Below, one piece after another: positions 1-10,926 of a stretch of DNA of 64,000 bases. This stretch comes from Chlorophyllum brunneum (Eukaryota > Basidiomycota > Agaricomycetes > Agaricales > Agaricaceae). Both the position numbers and the translations under genes were made by a program. Location: contig OY756145.1 in NCBI GenBank assembly GCA_963576785.1, forward strand, positions 1,116,001-1,180,000, in the 5' to 3' direction. The notes under the pieces were generated by a model, which saw nothing but the letters and a program-made list of their open reading frames with translations, was not told the origin of the DNA and made no database searches. Each line of letters opens with the position of its first letter. The first letter of the stretch is position 1.

Positions 1-197
1 GCCCCCCCACGCCCTCTCTCCATCTCCCTCCTGTCTGACCATCTCGTCAGACAGGTCAAAGGTTCCCTTATGGAAGCCACTTCCATGCTCCCATCTCTTA
101 CTGAGCAGTTTGACCCCTGCTCTGCAGTGGCTCAGCCTGGTCACCATCTCCTGGACCGCTTTGTGGCCTAGGTCTCCTTCCACAACTCTCCTCGGTC
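1..197 (+). mobile_element. LINE-B copy B0, left piece (ORF2 before RNase H)
   Basis: Reading plus, this encodes the LINE-B ORF2 stretch LLSD..VKGSLMEA..LPSLTEQFDPCS..LLDRFVA that lies between RT and RNase H in intact copies. One TAG breaks the frame after FVA. The same protein resumes at 15995 after the B1 insertion and again at 21150 after the B2 insertion, and finishes with poly(A) at 22451. B0 begins outside the window. Many CpG sites of young copies read TG or CA here, so this is an old, inactive host copy. Confidence 0.85.
185..197. repeat. TSD of B1, left (partner 15995-16007)
   Basis: ACTCTCCTCGGTC stands directly before the poly(T) at 198 and again at 15995-16007 just outside the 5' end of B1. 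Joining the two copies restores a continuous B0 sequence. Confidence 0.9.
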
Positions 198-305
198 TTT
201 TTTTTTTTTTTTTTTTTATCATGGCCTAAGGCCAATTTATTACACGGCACTCAAACACAGCCCGCGGCCAGAATACAAATGAGTACTCTAGCAGGTATCT
301 ATGGA

Positions 306-320
306 GACGGTGGTAACTAC
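306..320. repeat. TSD of A1, left (partner 5178-5192)
   Basis: GACGGTGGTAACTAC here and GATGGTGGTAACTAT at 5178-5192 flank A1. The two differences are both C/T. Fusing the copies restores the LINE-B 3' UTR as seen at 16330. Confidence 0.85.
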
Positions 321-621
321 TTTTTTTTTTTTTTTTAAATCGTCATGTTTAAGGTGGTGCGTGATCGCAGTCCACCTGTATCTACTGTGACATGTAGGCT
401 ACAATGTAAGGATATACGAAGATAGGCTCTCCCCTGGCCGAACTAGACTGCCGACAGGCGGTCTGGGTGAATGGTCGCGGAAACACGCATGAACGTGCGA
501 GTCCTAGACCAGATGTGTAGAGCGACCCCTTGCCTCCCCTCCCTAAGGAGAGTATGCATCAATTCACAATTAACTTCTACACACGCCAGAGACGTGGGAA
601 GCTAGCAGGGGTCGCGCTGCA

Positions 622-3600
622 TTATCCAACTCCCGCAAGTGGTGTGTTGGCCTTAAACGCGAATGCAGAAGGATTGCGCTTAAAAAAATTAACCAGCTGG
701 TCGATGGAGACCGGCAGGCCATGACGTCTCTTGTACAAAGGACAAGAGCACAAGATATGAGTACGGGTCTCCAGAGGAGCCCCACACCCGCAGCCAATGG
801 GCTCTAGAGGATGGAACCGGGAGCAATACTCGCCGGTTGGAGCATGCCCGAGGATGGCACGGTTCGCTCTCATCGCAATAGACTGAGAGGGAAAAGAAGG
901 AAGCCAAGAACCCCCATGGAGGTACGTCGGCTGTAGAACTTTGTCCTTACTGTCCTTGAGAACAAGGAAGTTCGAACCGCGATAAGAGGAGTCCTGGAAA
1001 GTGACTTTCCAGGCCTTCTGAATAGCTGCTACGTTGACTTTACGCAGTGAATCAATTGATGTCACTGGACGGCGTCCAGTGGCAACCTGTAAATCGGTGG
1101 CAAATGCATGCACACCCTGATGAATGGACCATTTCGCCGATGACGGAACGGACCAGAAAGTGAGGGAGCGGTCAGGACGATTCCCGAACCACTCCACCAA
1201 AAGACGACACACAGCCAGGGAATGTCCCTGGCCAGAGTGTACGGACGGGTCAAGAGCTTGCTTGGCGGAGCCAATCAAGTCCGTGAAGACTGCAATGTGT
1301 ACAGCCTCAGAGACCGCCGCAGCAGTTCCCAAGGCCATACGAATGGCAAAGAGTTCAGCATCTGGGGCTGTAACCTTGCCAGCTGGGTGACGCGTTGCAT
1401 GAAGCAAGCGTGTCCCCCTATAAACATGGGCAGCAGAAACTGCCTGGAAGTCTCCAACCAGAGGCAGACTCGCGTCCGTCGCTGCATAGACAACCTGCCT
1501 ATCCTCACAATACCCACGAAGGGTATCATTGAGCAAATCCACTTGACGACCCGCAGGGTTTCCACCGAGCGAGGCGTCGTACGTTTTATAAGTCACCTGG
1601 GCCGCGAAGCGGTCCATGAGACGAGAACCTGGGGACGCCTCCAGCGCAAACGGCTCGAACATCTCCGTTAGGTCTGGCAAGCGTAAGTTTGCCTCCATGA
1701 CCGGCCCCTTGACCTTACCCGCCTGGGTGGGGGTCATGAGAGCGATCGATCTGGGGTGTGGAACACAACCCCCTATATACTGATGCCCCATAACGGAACG
1801 AACAGGGTGATTATCAGAAAGCGTAGCCACCCTGTGGACGGCACGGGCAGCTAACTTCCTAAGATGAAGGTGGATGGGGATGAGGCCAGCCAAGGCTTCA
1901 GCTCCTCCGGTAGGGCTGGTGCGGAATGCACCAGTGATCCACAGTGCAGCTTTGCGCTGCATAGTGTTAAGTTGCTTCAGAAGGGCCTTGTTACGGGCAC
2001 CTTCAAAGAACCAGAGTCGAAACCCATACGTAGCGATGGGTACTACGCATGAGCAGTACAGAGTCCTCTTCTGGGAAGGAAGAAGGCCTCGTGAAGAGTT
2101 ACCAAGCATGCCCATGGCCTTGACCGTAGACAAAGACTTAGTAGCGTAATGCCGAATGTGCTCTTTAAACGTAAGAGCGCGATCGAAGAAAAAGCCCAAG
2201 TACCTCCAATGGGTCTTAGGGCGAAGCGGAGTATCGCCGGTATGGGGAGGATACCCCAGATCCAGCGGTGGGTTGTCGTCTCCCCGTTTATGGGAGAAAT
2301 GAAAAACTTCGGACTTGTCGTGTTCGATAGCAAGCCCAAATGAAGTAGTCAGGCGATAAATAATCTGGTATGCCTGCCTAAGGCACACCAAATTAGGTTC
2401 CCAAGTCTTGGCTTGGGCGATGACAAGGCTATCGTCGACGTATGAGAGCAAGGTGCTCCCAAGGGCGGTTGCCTCCCTATCATAAAGCTTCATGAAGGGA
2501 GCAAGATAGAGGCCGGAGAGGACAGGAGAGAGCAAAGAGCCCTGACCTACCCCAACGTCCGCCTGCCTGAGATCAGACTTGTGGTCTCCCCATGCATATT
2601 GCGTAGAGTGGCCAACCAAATAAGAGGCAAAGAATCTACCCACACAGGGGTCGAATCCTTGCTTCCGTAAAATCGCCAACAACATAGAGTGGTTGAGTGA
2701 AGGAAAGAACTGAGCGATGTCAAATGCGACAACGCTAGTCTTGAGGCCCTTGGCCCACCCCGCGCGAACGATGTGAGTTAGGAGCATCCCAGCATCGTTA
2801 GTGGACCTCTGATGGATACCACCAAGCTGATTTGGATGAAAAACTCCATGCTTGACAGAGTCAAACTGGAGGCGATTCGAGACCATCTTCTCGATGAGTT
2901 TACCGAAGGTGTTCAAGAGCACAATGGGTCTGAACGCCTTGGGTGTTGAATAGGACGGCTTGCCCGGCTTCGGTATGATAACCGACAAGCTTTCCTTAAA
3001 ATGAGACGGCCAATGACCCACACTCATGCAGGCATTGGCTATCCCGATGAATAGCCGAAGGACATCGGGGTCCTCGGTGATCTCCTTGAGGTGGGTCCAT
3101 GTTACACGGTCCGGCCCCGGGGCGGACACACCTGAGCATGCGCTAAGGGCATCCATCAGCTCTAAGGCTGAGAATTGGACCCACTCCCGCGCCGAAAGGC
3201 TCGGCAGTGGATCAAGAACAGAAACATCTACAGCTCGGCCAGAAGCCGAGTTGTAGGTATTGTGGAGTGCGTCCCAGAGATCCGGGAGCGCGTGACACGG
3301 CTCTCCATTGTACTGGATAGCCTCGCAGGGTGGAAGCTTCCGCTTTTGGACCCATTCCATAAGGTCCCACAGTCGCTTGTTTGTAGAAGCAATCTCCTCG
3401 ATGCGAGCATCAAAGAAGTTGCGCTTTGCGCGCTTCTTAGCACGTCTAAAGTCAGAGTAGTCATCGTGAGAACGAGTCTCACGATATCTCCCGAAAGTTT
3501 CGCAGCATTCCTGGTTCCACCAGGGCTTAGAGCGGCGAGTGATCATGACGTCCACTGCATGGACTTCCCACGCGGTGGAGAAGGCCTCCACCACGGCATG

Positions 3601-4494
3601 AACCGCGGCCTCAACCTCATCAGCAGTGGTAGGTTCCGGAAGTTTAGCTACTTCACGGAGATCCCGAATAACATCAGTGAGGAAGAGCGCTACCTCTTCG
3701 CCACCATCATGTGGCAGGGTTTTCCTGTGAGTCTCCACTATCGTGGAAGTGACTGGAAGCACCAGAACCAGTGGAACGTGGTCTGACGGACCCCTAAGGG
3801 AGTAATCCAACCTGGGTCTATGGGAAATAGACAGGTCTGATGGAACAAACGCAAGATCAATGACTGACGGTCGAAGATCCTCATTGTGCGGAATGTGAGT
3901 AGGCCCAGGCTCGACCGGAAGGGCGAGGTCTAGACCAATGTCTGTCCCGATGGAGATCAGAGACTGCGAAGTACCTGAGTGGGAGCCATAATTAGGGTCC
4001 CACAACTCAGAATGGCAATTGAAATCACCGCCCATATAGACATGCTTGGGCAATGTGGCAGCTCGGTCTGCCAGGAACCGAATTGCCGTGTGCTCCGAAT
4101 CAGAGTAAACATTCATGAGATTCAGGGTCTCACCCCCCAGAAAAAGGGAGAGAACCATGATGTCACAGTGGTTGATGAGATCCGTCCGATAGGACGGTCT
4201 CAGAGAAGACAACCGGTTATGGACAAATGTCATAACCCGTGGGTAAGAGCCAGGCTCCGGGGCCCGAACCATGCACAGCCACTCGGGGTGCTTGGGGGCG
4301 CCAACAACGTCGTCCCCCTCAACAGAAGTTGTGGAGGGAGCGGACCTAATAAACCGCCAGGGAGGTTCCTGAATAAAGAGAACATCAAAGTGATCTTTGA
4401 GGTCCTCAAGTAATGTGTCCAATAAATCATAATTTTTGTTAAGATTCTGTTGGTACAATCGGATGCTACGTAGTTCTAGAGGTTGCCTATTCAT
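622..4494 (-). CDS. LINE-A ORF2 polyprotein: endonuclease, reverse transcriptase, RNase H (intact)
   Basis: About 1290 residues with no stop. An N-terminal EEP endonuclease (about 1-250) shows IQEPPW, GGDFNCHS, SVIDLAF and PSDH, residues that in this family bind metal and nick the target. The RT (about 470-770) contains KPGKPSYS, AFDIAQFFPSL, GVGQGS and the catalytic YVDD (Y near 685). RNase H (about 995-1130) shows TDASL, the E of APDAEL and FTD. The C-terminus has a Cys/His motif (CGCGAPLE..H..C). The ATG at 4494 is chosen because ATGAATAG overlaps the ORF1 stop in every LINE-A copy. The upstream TTG at 4500 is the alternative. Function is by family; activity is not shown. Confidence 0.93.
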   Translation of the reverse strand: MNRQPLELRSIRLYQQNLNKNYDLLDTLLEDLKDHFDVLFIQEPPWRFIRSAPSTTSVEGDDVVGAPKHPEWLCMVRAPEPGSYPRVMTFVHNRLSSLRPSYRTDLINHCDIMVLSLFLGGETLNLMNVYSDSEHTAIRFLADRAATLPKHVYMGGDFNCHSELWDPNYGSHSGTSQSLISIGTDIGLDLALPVEPGPTHIPHNEDLRPSVIDLAFVPSDLSISHRPRLDYSLRGPSDHVPLVLVLPVTSTIVETHRKTLPHDGGEEVALFLTDVIRDLREVAKLPEPTTADEVEAAVHAVVEAFSTAWEVHAVDVMITRRSKPWWNQECCETFGRYRETRSHDDYSDFRRAKKRAKRNFFDARIEEIASTNKRLWDLMEWVQKRKLPPCEAIQYNGEPCHALPDLWDALHNTYNSASGRAVDVSVLDPLPSLSAREWVQFSALELMDALSACSGVSAPGPDRVTWTHLKEITEDPDVLRLFIGIANACMSVGHWPSHFKESLSVIIPKPGKPSYSTPKAFRPIVLLNTFGKLIEKMVSNRLQFDSVKHGVFHPNQLGGIHQRSTNDAGMLLTHIVRAGWAKGLKTSVVAFDIAQFFPSLNHSMLLAILRKQGFDPCVGRFFASYLVGHSTQYAWGDHKSDLRQADVGVGQGSLLSPVLSGLYLAPFMKLYDREATALGSTLLSYVDDSLVIAQAKTWEPNLVCLRQAYQIIYRLTTSFGLAIEHDKSEVFHFSHKRGDDNPPLDLGYPPHTGDTPLRPKTHWRYLGFFFDRALTFKEHIRHYATKSLSTVKAMGMLGNSSRGLLPSQKRTLYCSCVVPIATYGFRLWFFEGARNKALLKQLNTMQRKAALWITGAFRTSPTGGAEALAGLIPIHLHLRKLAARAVHRVATLSDNHPVRSVMGHQYIGGCVPHPRSIALMTPTQAGKVKGPVMEANLRLPDLTEMFEPFALEASPGSRLMDRFAAQVTYKTYDASLGGNPAGRQVDLLNDTLRGYCEDRQVVYAATDASLPLVGDFQAVSAAHVYRGTRLLHATRHPAGKVTAPDAELFAIRMALGTAAAVSEAVHIAVFTDLIGSAKQALDPSVHSGQGHSLAVCRLLVEWFGNRPDRSLTFWSVPSSAKWSIHQGVHAFATDLQVATGRRPVTSIDSLRKVNVAAIQKAWKVTFQDSSYRGSNFLVLKDSKDKVLQPTYLHGGSWLPSFPSQSIAMRANRAILGHAPTGEYCSRFHPLEPIGCGCGAPLETRTHILCSCPLYKRRHGLPVSIDQLVNFFKRNPSAFAFKANTPLAGVG

Positions 4495-5177
4495 TGGCAA
4501 GCTGTAGAGTACGAGGGTTGGTGAGGGGAGATCGCCGCCGAAGACAGTTGTTACTCACCTCGCAATAAAACTTCTTGATCTTCTCGGGTTCGAACCGAGC
4601 GTCAAAAAATTTACACTTCTTCGAGGTCATATGGTGGGGACCCCGACAGTTGAGACAACGCGGTGTATGAGGACAGGGCTCATCCGCCAGTGTGGGAGGG
4701 ATTGGGGGCTGCACATTGGAGTTACCCTTGCAGCGCCCACAGAGAGTTCGGTGATGTTCCTCGTGATGAGGACCACCACAGGTCGGGCATTTCAAGGCCT
4801 GCGCCTTGCAGAATTGCATGGGGTGGCCCCAGTGGAAGCAACGCTTGCACTGAGACACCCCCGGGGAGGCTGCGGATGGCCTAATAGGACAGGCGTATCC
4901 ACCAATATGGAGCGACTTCCTGAGGAGGAGGTTCGCCCGCTGACCCTTCTGAGAGTCGTGAATATTGAAGTACACCGTGGCAGTATCAGACGCCTCGGAG
5001 TTCCTCGAAATACGGGGGGGTCCCGTTAACGTGAAGAGGTCAGAAAACGCGGAGCGTTTCATGATCTGTTCGATCTCAAACGAGGACCAGCGAGTCTCAC
5101 CGATCCTGAAGAAAGGGACGTCGATGACCTTGAGATAGGACTTTGACTGAGGGAGGCCGACTGTAAAAACAGTTCCC
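4487..5177 (-). pseudogene. LINE-A ORF1, C-terminal part, zinc-knuckle RNA-binding protein
   Basis: The 3' third of LINE-A ORF1, cut at its 5' end by truncation of A1. It keeps VGLPQSKS..KVIDV, a conserved central segment ending in SDTATVYFNIHDS, then three Cys/His clusters: CKRCFHWGHPMQFC (CX2CX4HX4C), CPTCGGPHHEEHH and CLNCRGPHHMTSKKC. In LINEs such proteins bind the element's RNA as part of the ribonucleoprotein. It ends in TAG at 4487-4489, inside the ORF2 start. There is no start codon of its own. Confidence 0.88.
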
Positions 5178-5209
5178 GATGGTGGTAACTATGCCCTACC
5201 AAGCATAAG

Positions 5210-5233
5210 TACCGTTGCCCAAGACCAACGGTA
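5210..5233 (-). other. 3' UTR hairpin of LINE-B (copy B1)
   Basis: TACCGTTG and CAACGGTA form a perfect 8-bp stem around an 8-nt loop. The same hairpin is in B2 (about 16362), B4 (34224-34247) and B5 (about 44138). LINE 3' UTR hairpins often serve as the landmark by which the RT recognises its RNA. That role here is inferred. Confidence 0.6.
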
Positions 5234-5623
5234 GGAGGAATTGCATCCTACTCCCGAGCCTGAAGGGCAAGGGGAGTGGACGCCAGAAGAGGTGAGTGGG
5301 CAGGGAGGTCCCCCAACCAGTGACCCAGTCCAAAGACCAGGCCCGGTCAGTAGGTGTTAATTCACTGTAAATGCCCAGCAGTGGAAACGCCCCAGTTACC
5401 GGTCTGGTTACTAGCCTCCGGAGTTCTTCTTACTGAGAGTCAACCCCCCGGCCATGGTTACCCTTGCCAGAGTAATAGGCCGCACCATTTGTGTGGCTAT
5501 CGGCGTCTTCACCACACCTAGTCGCCAAAGGGGACAACTCCATTCATAAAACTCCGACGGTCTTCACCGGACTTTTACCGGAGTTCTCCGGCGCCGGACA
5601 ATAACCCACCTACCCTGAGCCAG

Positions 5624-8600
5624 TTATCCAATTCCCTGAGAAACAGATGGGAAAGCGAACGCCTGAGGGTTCGCTTTCAAGAACTTGACGAGGGCACCCG
5701 GCGTGGCAGGGTACCCCCTAGAGGTGTCAAACCGACTACAGTTGGTAAGAATATGCACATGAGACTCGAAAGGAGCCCCGCATGGACACCAGAATGGTTT
5801 GTCCTGGAAGAACCGAGACCTATAGGCCCCGATAGGCACATGGTTGAGTATAACCCTACACATGCGGGCGGACAGTGAGTTGGACTCTGCTGTGGCAGAA
5901 GGCAGCCACAAACCTCCATGGAGGTAAGTGGGCTGGAGGGGCTTACCATTACGCCCTTCAAGAGCCATGAACTGGCTACCTGAGTAAGTAGGATCCTGGA
6001 ATCGAGTGATCCAGGCATCCTGGCAGGATTTGACAACCCTCTGACGAAGGGAGTCAAGGGAGGTTTGCGGACGGGAACCTGCAGTGACCTGAAGCTCGGT
6101 GCAGTACTGGTGTATGGTACCATGAATGGCCCACTTCTCCGAAGAGTAGGTGTGCCAGATGTGAATGGAGTGTTCGGTGTGACCCCCGAACCACTCCATA
6201 AGAGCATTACACACGGCGAGCGAGTGAAGCTGGCCAGAGTGAACAGAAGGGTCCACCGCTCTCTTGGCAGAGCCAAGGGAGTCAGTGAACAAGACAATGG
6301 AGTCGCAGTCAGGAAGGCCAGTGGCCTTTCCAATCGTGATCTGGATAGCGTACAGCTCTGCATCAGGAGCCATTACTCGACCTGCCACATGTCTCGTCTG
6401 GAAGACATGCAGGCCTGACCGGTAGATATGGGCAGCGGAGACTGCCTGGAACTCCCCCCGCAATGGTAGACTAGCGTCCGTGGCCACAGTGAGAACTCGA
6501 GGATTGGCATTGGCATGTTCCAAGGTGCCATTCAGATGCCGTATATGTACAGCCCTCTCGTCACGAGAATGAGGAGAGTTGTGGAAGAAGACCTGGGCCA
6601 CAAAGCGGTCCAGGAGACGGTAACCAGGCTGAGCCACTACAGAGCAGGGATCAAACTGTTCAGTAAGAGATGGGAGCACGGAAATGGCTTCCATAAGGGA
6701 GCCCTTGACCTGCCCAACAAGGCGGTCAGACAGGAGGGAGATAGAGAGAGGGTGTGGGGGGCACCCTTGGAGTTTGGATGATTGAGGAGGGACCGGAGAG
6801 GATGAGTATTGGAGAGGGTGGAGAGATGGTAGTTCGCTCTTGAGGCCAACTTCTTCAGATGGAGGTGGACGGGGATGAGACCAGCTAGGACTTCGGTGCT
6901 GCCAGAGGGGGAGGTGCAAAATGCACCAGTGATCCACAATGCAGCCTTGCATTGCATAGTATTGAGGGATTTGAGGAGGCCCTTACACCGAGCCTTATCA
7001 AAATACCACAGACGGAAGCCATATATTGTGATAGGCATGATGCATGACCTGAAAAGGAGCCACTTCTGCCTGGGGGTCAGACCACGGGAGGAGTTACCCA
7101 GCATCCCCATCACTTTCACGGTGGAGAGGGCCTTGGTAGAATAACGTCGAACATGTTCCTGAAAATTCAGGGCACGATCGAAGTAAAAGCCCAGGTACCT
7201 CCAATAGGTCTTAGGGTGAAGAGGAGTGTCCCCTGTGAATGGACCGAAGCCCAAGTCGAGGGGGGGATTGACATCTCCAGACTTCCTGGAGAAGTGGAAA
7301 AGCTTGGACTTGTCATGCTCCATGACAAGCGCGAATGCTACAAAAAGATTAAAGAGAACAATGTATGCCCCCTTGAGGGTATCCAAGTTCTCGTCCCAGG
7401 TCTTAGCCTGGGCAACGACAGTACCATCATCGACATACGACAGCAGAGTACTCCCAGGGGAAGTGATCTGCAAGTCAAAAACCTTCATAAGAGGCGCGAT
7501 ATAGAGGCCAGAGAGGATGGAGGACATGGCAGAGCCCTGTCCAACGCCCACATCTGCGCCCCAGGGATCAGAGGAGAAGCCATTCCACATATAGACAGTG
7601 GAGCGGCCCACCAGGTATGAAGCAAAAAAGGTTCGCACGTTAAGTGGGAACCCCTGCTTGGCAAGAATAGCCATGAGCATCTCATGGTTAAGAGAGGGGA
7701 AGAACTGAGCAATGTCGAAGGCGACAACGCTCGTCTTGAGGCCTTTAGTCCACCCAGCATGAACCAGGTGAGTAAGGAACAACCTGGCGTCCTCAGTGGA
7801 ACATTGGCGAATGCCTCCAAGTTGATGGGGATGAAAGATGTCATGTTTAATGGTATCAAACTGGATGCGGTTGGAAAGCATTTTCTCAACCAGTTTACCC
7901 AGCATGTTCAGGAGGACAATTGGCCTGAACGCCTTGGGGGTAGAGTAGGAGGGCTTCTCTGGCTTTGGAATGATAACCAAAAGCAACTCCTTGAAACTGC
8001 GAGGCCAGTGCCCAACCGTGAGGCAAGCATTGGCCAAGCACAGGAACACCGTCAAACAATCCTCATCGATGACAATGTACTTAAGGTGGGACCACGTAAC
8101 ATGGTCCGGCCCTGGAGAGGACGTATTAGAACAGGAGGACAGAGCCTCCTTGAGTTCCAGCACCGAGAAGGGGGCCCACTCCCTGACTGGAAGGTCTGGG
8201 AGGGGGTCGAGGACAGATGTATCACACCGCCGATCAGCAGCAGAGTTGTACGTCAAGTGAAGGGCATCCCAGAGGGAGTCCATGGTATGACAAGGCTGTC
8301 CATTAAACTGGATAGCCTCACAGGGAGGTAACTTGCGCACCTTGACCCACTCCATGAGGTCCCATGGCCGCTTGTTAGTGGAGGCGATCTCCTCAATCTT
8401 AGAATCGAAGAATCGTTGTTTGGCAGCTGTGCGAGCATGCCTGAAGTCCCCCTAGTCCCCATGACTACGAGAGTCTTGGTACCTGGAGAAGGAGGTAGAG
8501 CACGTCTTGTCCCACCAGGGACGAGTGCGGCTAGTAATCTGGATCTCCTTCGAGTGGAGGGTCCACGCGTTGGAGAAGGCTTCCACTACGGCCGAAGCCA

Positions 8601-9489
8601 GGGCATCCACTTGATCCAGGGATTCCGGAGAGGGACGACCAGAAAGATTAGTCACCTCATCAATGACATGTCCCAGAAAGGCCTCTTCTTCCTCGGAGCC
8701 CTTCGGCAGGACGGACTTGACAACCCCAATGCCAACAGGGGTGATGGGAAGGGTGACGGTCAGCAGAATGTGATCCAAAGTACCCTGCAGAGATGTATCC
8801 CAATAAGGAAAAGTCCTTGATACATCGGGAGATGAGACAAACACCAGATCGATCACCGATGGGCAGAGATCTGGGTTGTGGGAAATAAATGTCGGACCCG
8901 GGTTAGTTGGAATAACCAAATTGAGACCAAGATCGCAGCTCATTTCCATGAGCCTATGAGCTGTCGTTCGATAATGCAGAACCTCAGGGTCCCACTCCAA
9001 AGAATGACAGTTAAAGTCCCCACTCATAAAGTTGAATGGGGGAAGAACATCAACCTTCCCATGAAGGAAGTTGATGGCGGTATGCTGATCATCTGAGTAG
9101 ACGTTCAGGAAATTAAGGGCCTTCGCATCAGTGAAGAGCGTCAGTGCCAAGATATCAGGGTGATCCACGAGGTCCCTCCTCATTGATGGCCTTAGATGTT
9201 GCAGCCGAGTGTGTACATACGCCATCACTCGGGGCAGGGACCCCTGGGTAGGGGGACGCACCACCATAAGCCAGTCAGGGTGCTTAGGTGCACCAGTAAC
9301 GTCATCCCCTTCCATGTCAGTGGTCGAGGGAGCGGTGCGAATCAACCTCCATGGAGGTTCTTGGAAAAAGAGAATGTCAAAGTCATCTTTTAACTTCTCG
9401 AGCAGAGTGTCAACGTATATATAAGATTTAGCAATGTTAAACGAAAATACCCTAATGCCCTCCAGATGGTCCAGGTTGTTCCTAGACAT
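5624..9489 (-). pseudogene. LINE-B ORF2 of B1, broken by one stop and one frameshift
   Basis: Three open pieces cover the whole ORF2. 9489-8452 encodes the endonuclease (FFQEPPW, GDFNCHS). 8451-6637 encodes the RT (AFDIAQFFPSL, YVDD). 6950-5624 encodes RNase H and the Cys/His tail. A TAG at 8449-8451 replaces a Trp found in B2 and B4 (GDWGDFRRA). A one-base loss in the G run near 6756 shifts the frame relative to the longer G run of B2. The product would not be functional. The ATG at 9489 lies in the ATGTCTAG overlap with ORF1. Confidence 0.88.
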
Positions 9490-9595
9490 AAGGGGGGTTA
9501 TGAGGGGGGATGGGAGAGCGACAACGTCTGTCACGCACCTCTTGATAACGGGCTGTCAGCCAGGCCCGGTCATGTTTGTGGTTCCAGAAAGTGCA

Positions 9596-9609
9596 CTTCC
9601 TGGAATCAG
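9596..9609. repeat. TSD of chimera 1, left (partner 14007-14020)
   Basis: CTTCCTGGAATCAG lies directly before X1a and is repeated exactly at 14007-14020, directly after the LINE-A poly(A). It is part of the B1 ORF1 sequence and brackets X1a plus A2 as one insertion. Confidence 0.95.
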
Positions 9610-10105
9610 CATCATTTGCTCCTTGACTTGTTACCACCACCATCACTTTTCCACTTCCCTTTCCTCATCGCACCATTTGTTTCTCGGGCTCTCTCTCATG
9701 GGCTCGTGTCTTTTCTGAGCCTTCGCTGGCTGTAGGGGGGCGGTCCGGGTGGCAACGTTAGTCGGTCGATGGGCGGCGCGCCCTTGGTGAAGGCGATTAA
9801 AGGTGGGCATATCCCCACCGTTCATCTGACTGATGCCTATACGCACAGGTCGACGAGGCGGCCCCTTGGTAAAGGGCCTTAAAGGCTGGGATACTGGCCA
9901 CCTCGCTCGCTTGCACTTGCTGGGTCGTCAGTGGTGGCGGCCCTTCTATTAATTAGATGGGCTTGCAGTCCCGTATAGGGTTCGCATGTGGGTTTTACTC
10001 CTACTGCAGGTCAAGTCTGGCTAGTATCTCGAGGCTGGGCTATACCAGCTGACGACGGACATCCAGGCCCACCCCCAATCGTGCGTGCACGTCGGTGGGG
10101 AGCGT

Positions 10106-10121
10106 GCTGAAAAAAGCCACC
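10106..10121 (+). repeat. X motif, first copy in X1a
   Basis: GCTGAAAAAAGCCACC, one base different from the form GCTGAAAAAAGCCGCC found in the other copies of X1 and X2. Confidence 0.8.
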
Positions 10122-10614
10122 CTGTCGCACCCGAAAGGGACCGAAAGGATAGGGGACGATAATAGGGGGAACGGAGTGATAACAAGCCGACCGAAAGGAC
10201 AGGCCACCCCCCACCAGTGTCGCCATGCCTTCGGGAACCCCTCTGGGGGTAGCGTCTGGTCGTTAGTAGGGATACGCCAAACTCCAGGGCACAGGCGGGT
10301 TCGGGTTGACTTGGGGAAACTCGGGTTGATTGGCGCCCGTTCCGTGGAATGCTTAAGTAATCCGTTCCGCGGGTTCCTTAGGTAATCCAATGTGAACACC
10401 ACCCTGGTAGCGCCCCCTGCGAGACAGAGATCCCTGCCAGTATTAGCATGCGGATCCGCGCCCAAAGACAAGTCACCTCCTCCGGGGGTAGGGCATAGCG
10501 AAAGCGGCTGCGGGGGAACGGGAAGCTAGTCCAGGGGTCGCGCCTTGGAGGTACGCCTTTGTGGCCTCTGCCTGCCCAACTAGTGGACCGTAGCGGGCCG
10601 TTTACTAGGAGCGT

Positions 10615-10630
10615 GCTGAAAAAAGCCGCC
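10615..10630 (+). repeat. X motif, second copy in X1a
   Basis: GCTGAAAAAAGCCGCC, followed by CGGTTACTGAGA and GCTCGAGAGG. These also follow the second motif of X2a, so the similarity extends well past the 16 nt. Confidence 0.85.
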
Positions 10631-10926
10631 CGGTTACTGAGAAGGAGCGGCCCAGCTCGAGAGGTCAAAATCCTCTGTCGGTGGGTCCCCGTGAAGATCG
10701 GAGTGTACCCATTTGAGTTGTTACCACGCGAGAGGTCTGGGTTTGGGGTGGCAACGTGCGCAGTCAAGCGGTGAGATCCCGTCTGTGCACCATATAGGAA
10801 GGATGCCTCAAGCAAACGGCGGGCTGGTCCTCAGGGATACCGCGCTCTCTCAGTAGCGGGGTGTTCGCCCAAGCTAAAGGCTTTACCTCTTAGGAGGGAG
10901 GGGCAAAGTCCCCGCAACATGGCCGG

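Larger units (their letters stand above)
321..5177 (-). mobile_element. LINE-A copy A1, 5'-truncated, ORF2 intact
   Basis: A minus-strand LINE-A of about 4.86 kb with poly(T) at 321-336. Next come a 3' UTR, an uninterrupted ORF2 and the last third of ORF1, where it stops at the VGLPQSKS stretch. Both edges carry a 12-15 bp TSD in the 3' UTR of B1. Loss of the 5' end is usual when target-primed reverse transcription stops early. CpG sites are well kept and ORF2 is open, so the insertion is recent. Lacking the 5' UTR and most of ORF1, it probably cannot move by itself. Confidence 0.93.

Noticed and set aside
1124..1390. Small ORFs antisense to ORF2 in LINE-A and LINE-B, such as 1124-1390 and 18003-19400
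   Set aside because: They recur only because the sense protein is conserved and GC-rich. They have no domain and follow codon positions of the real frame.
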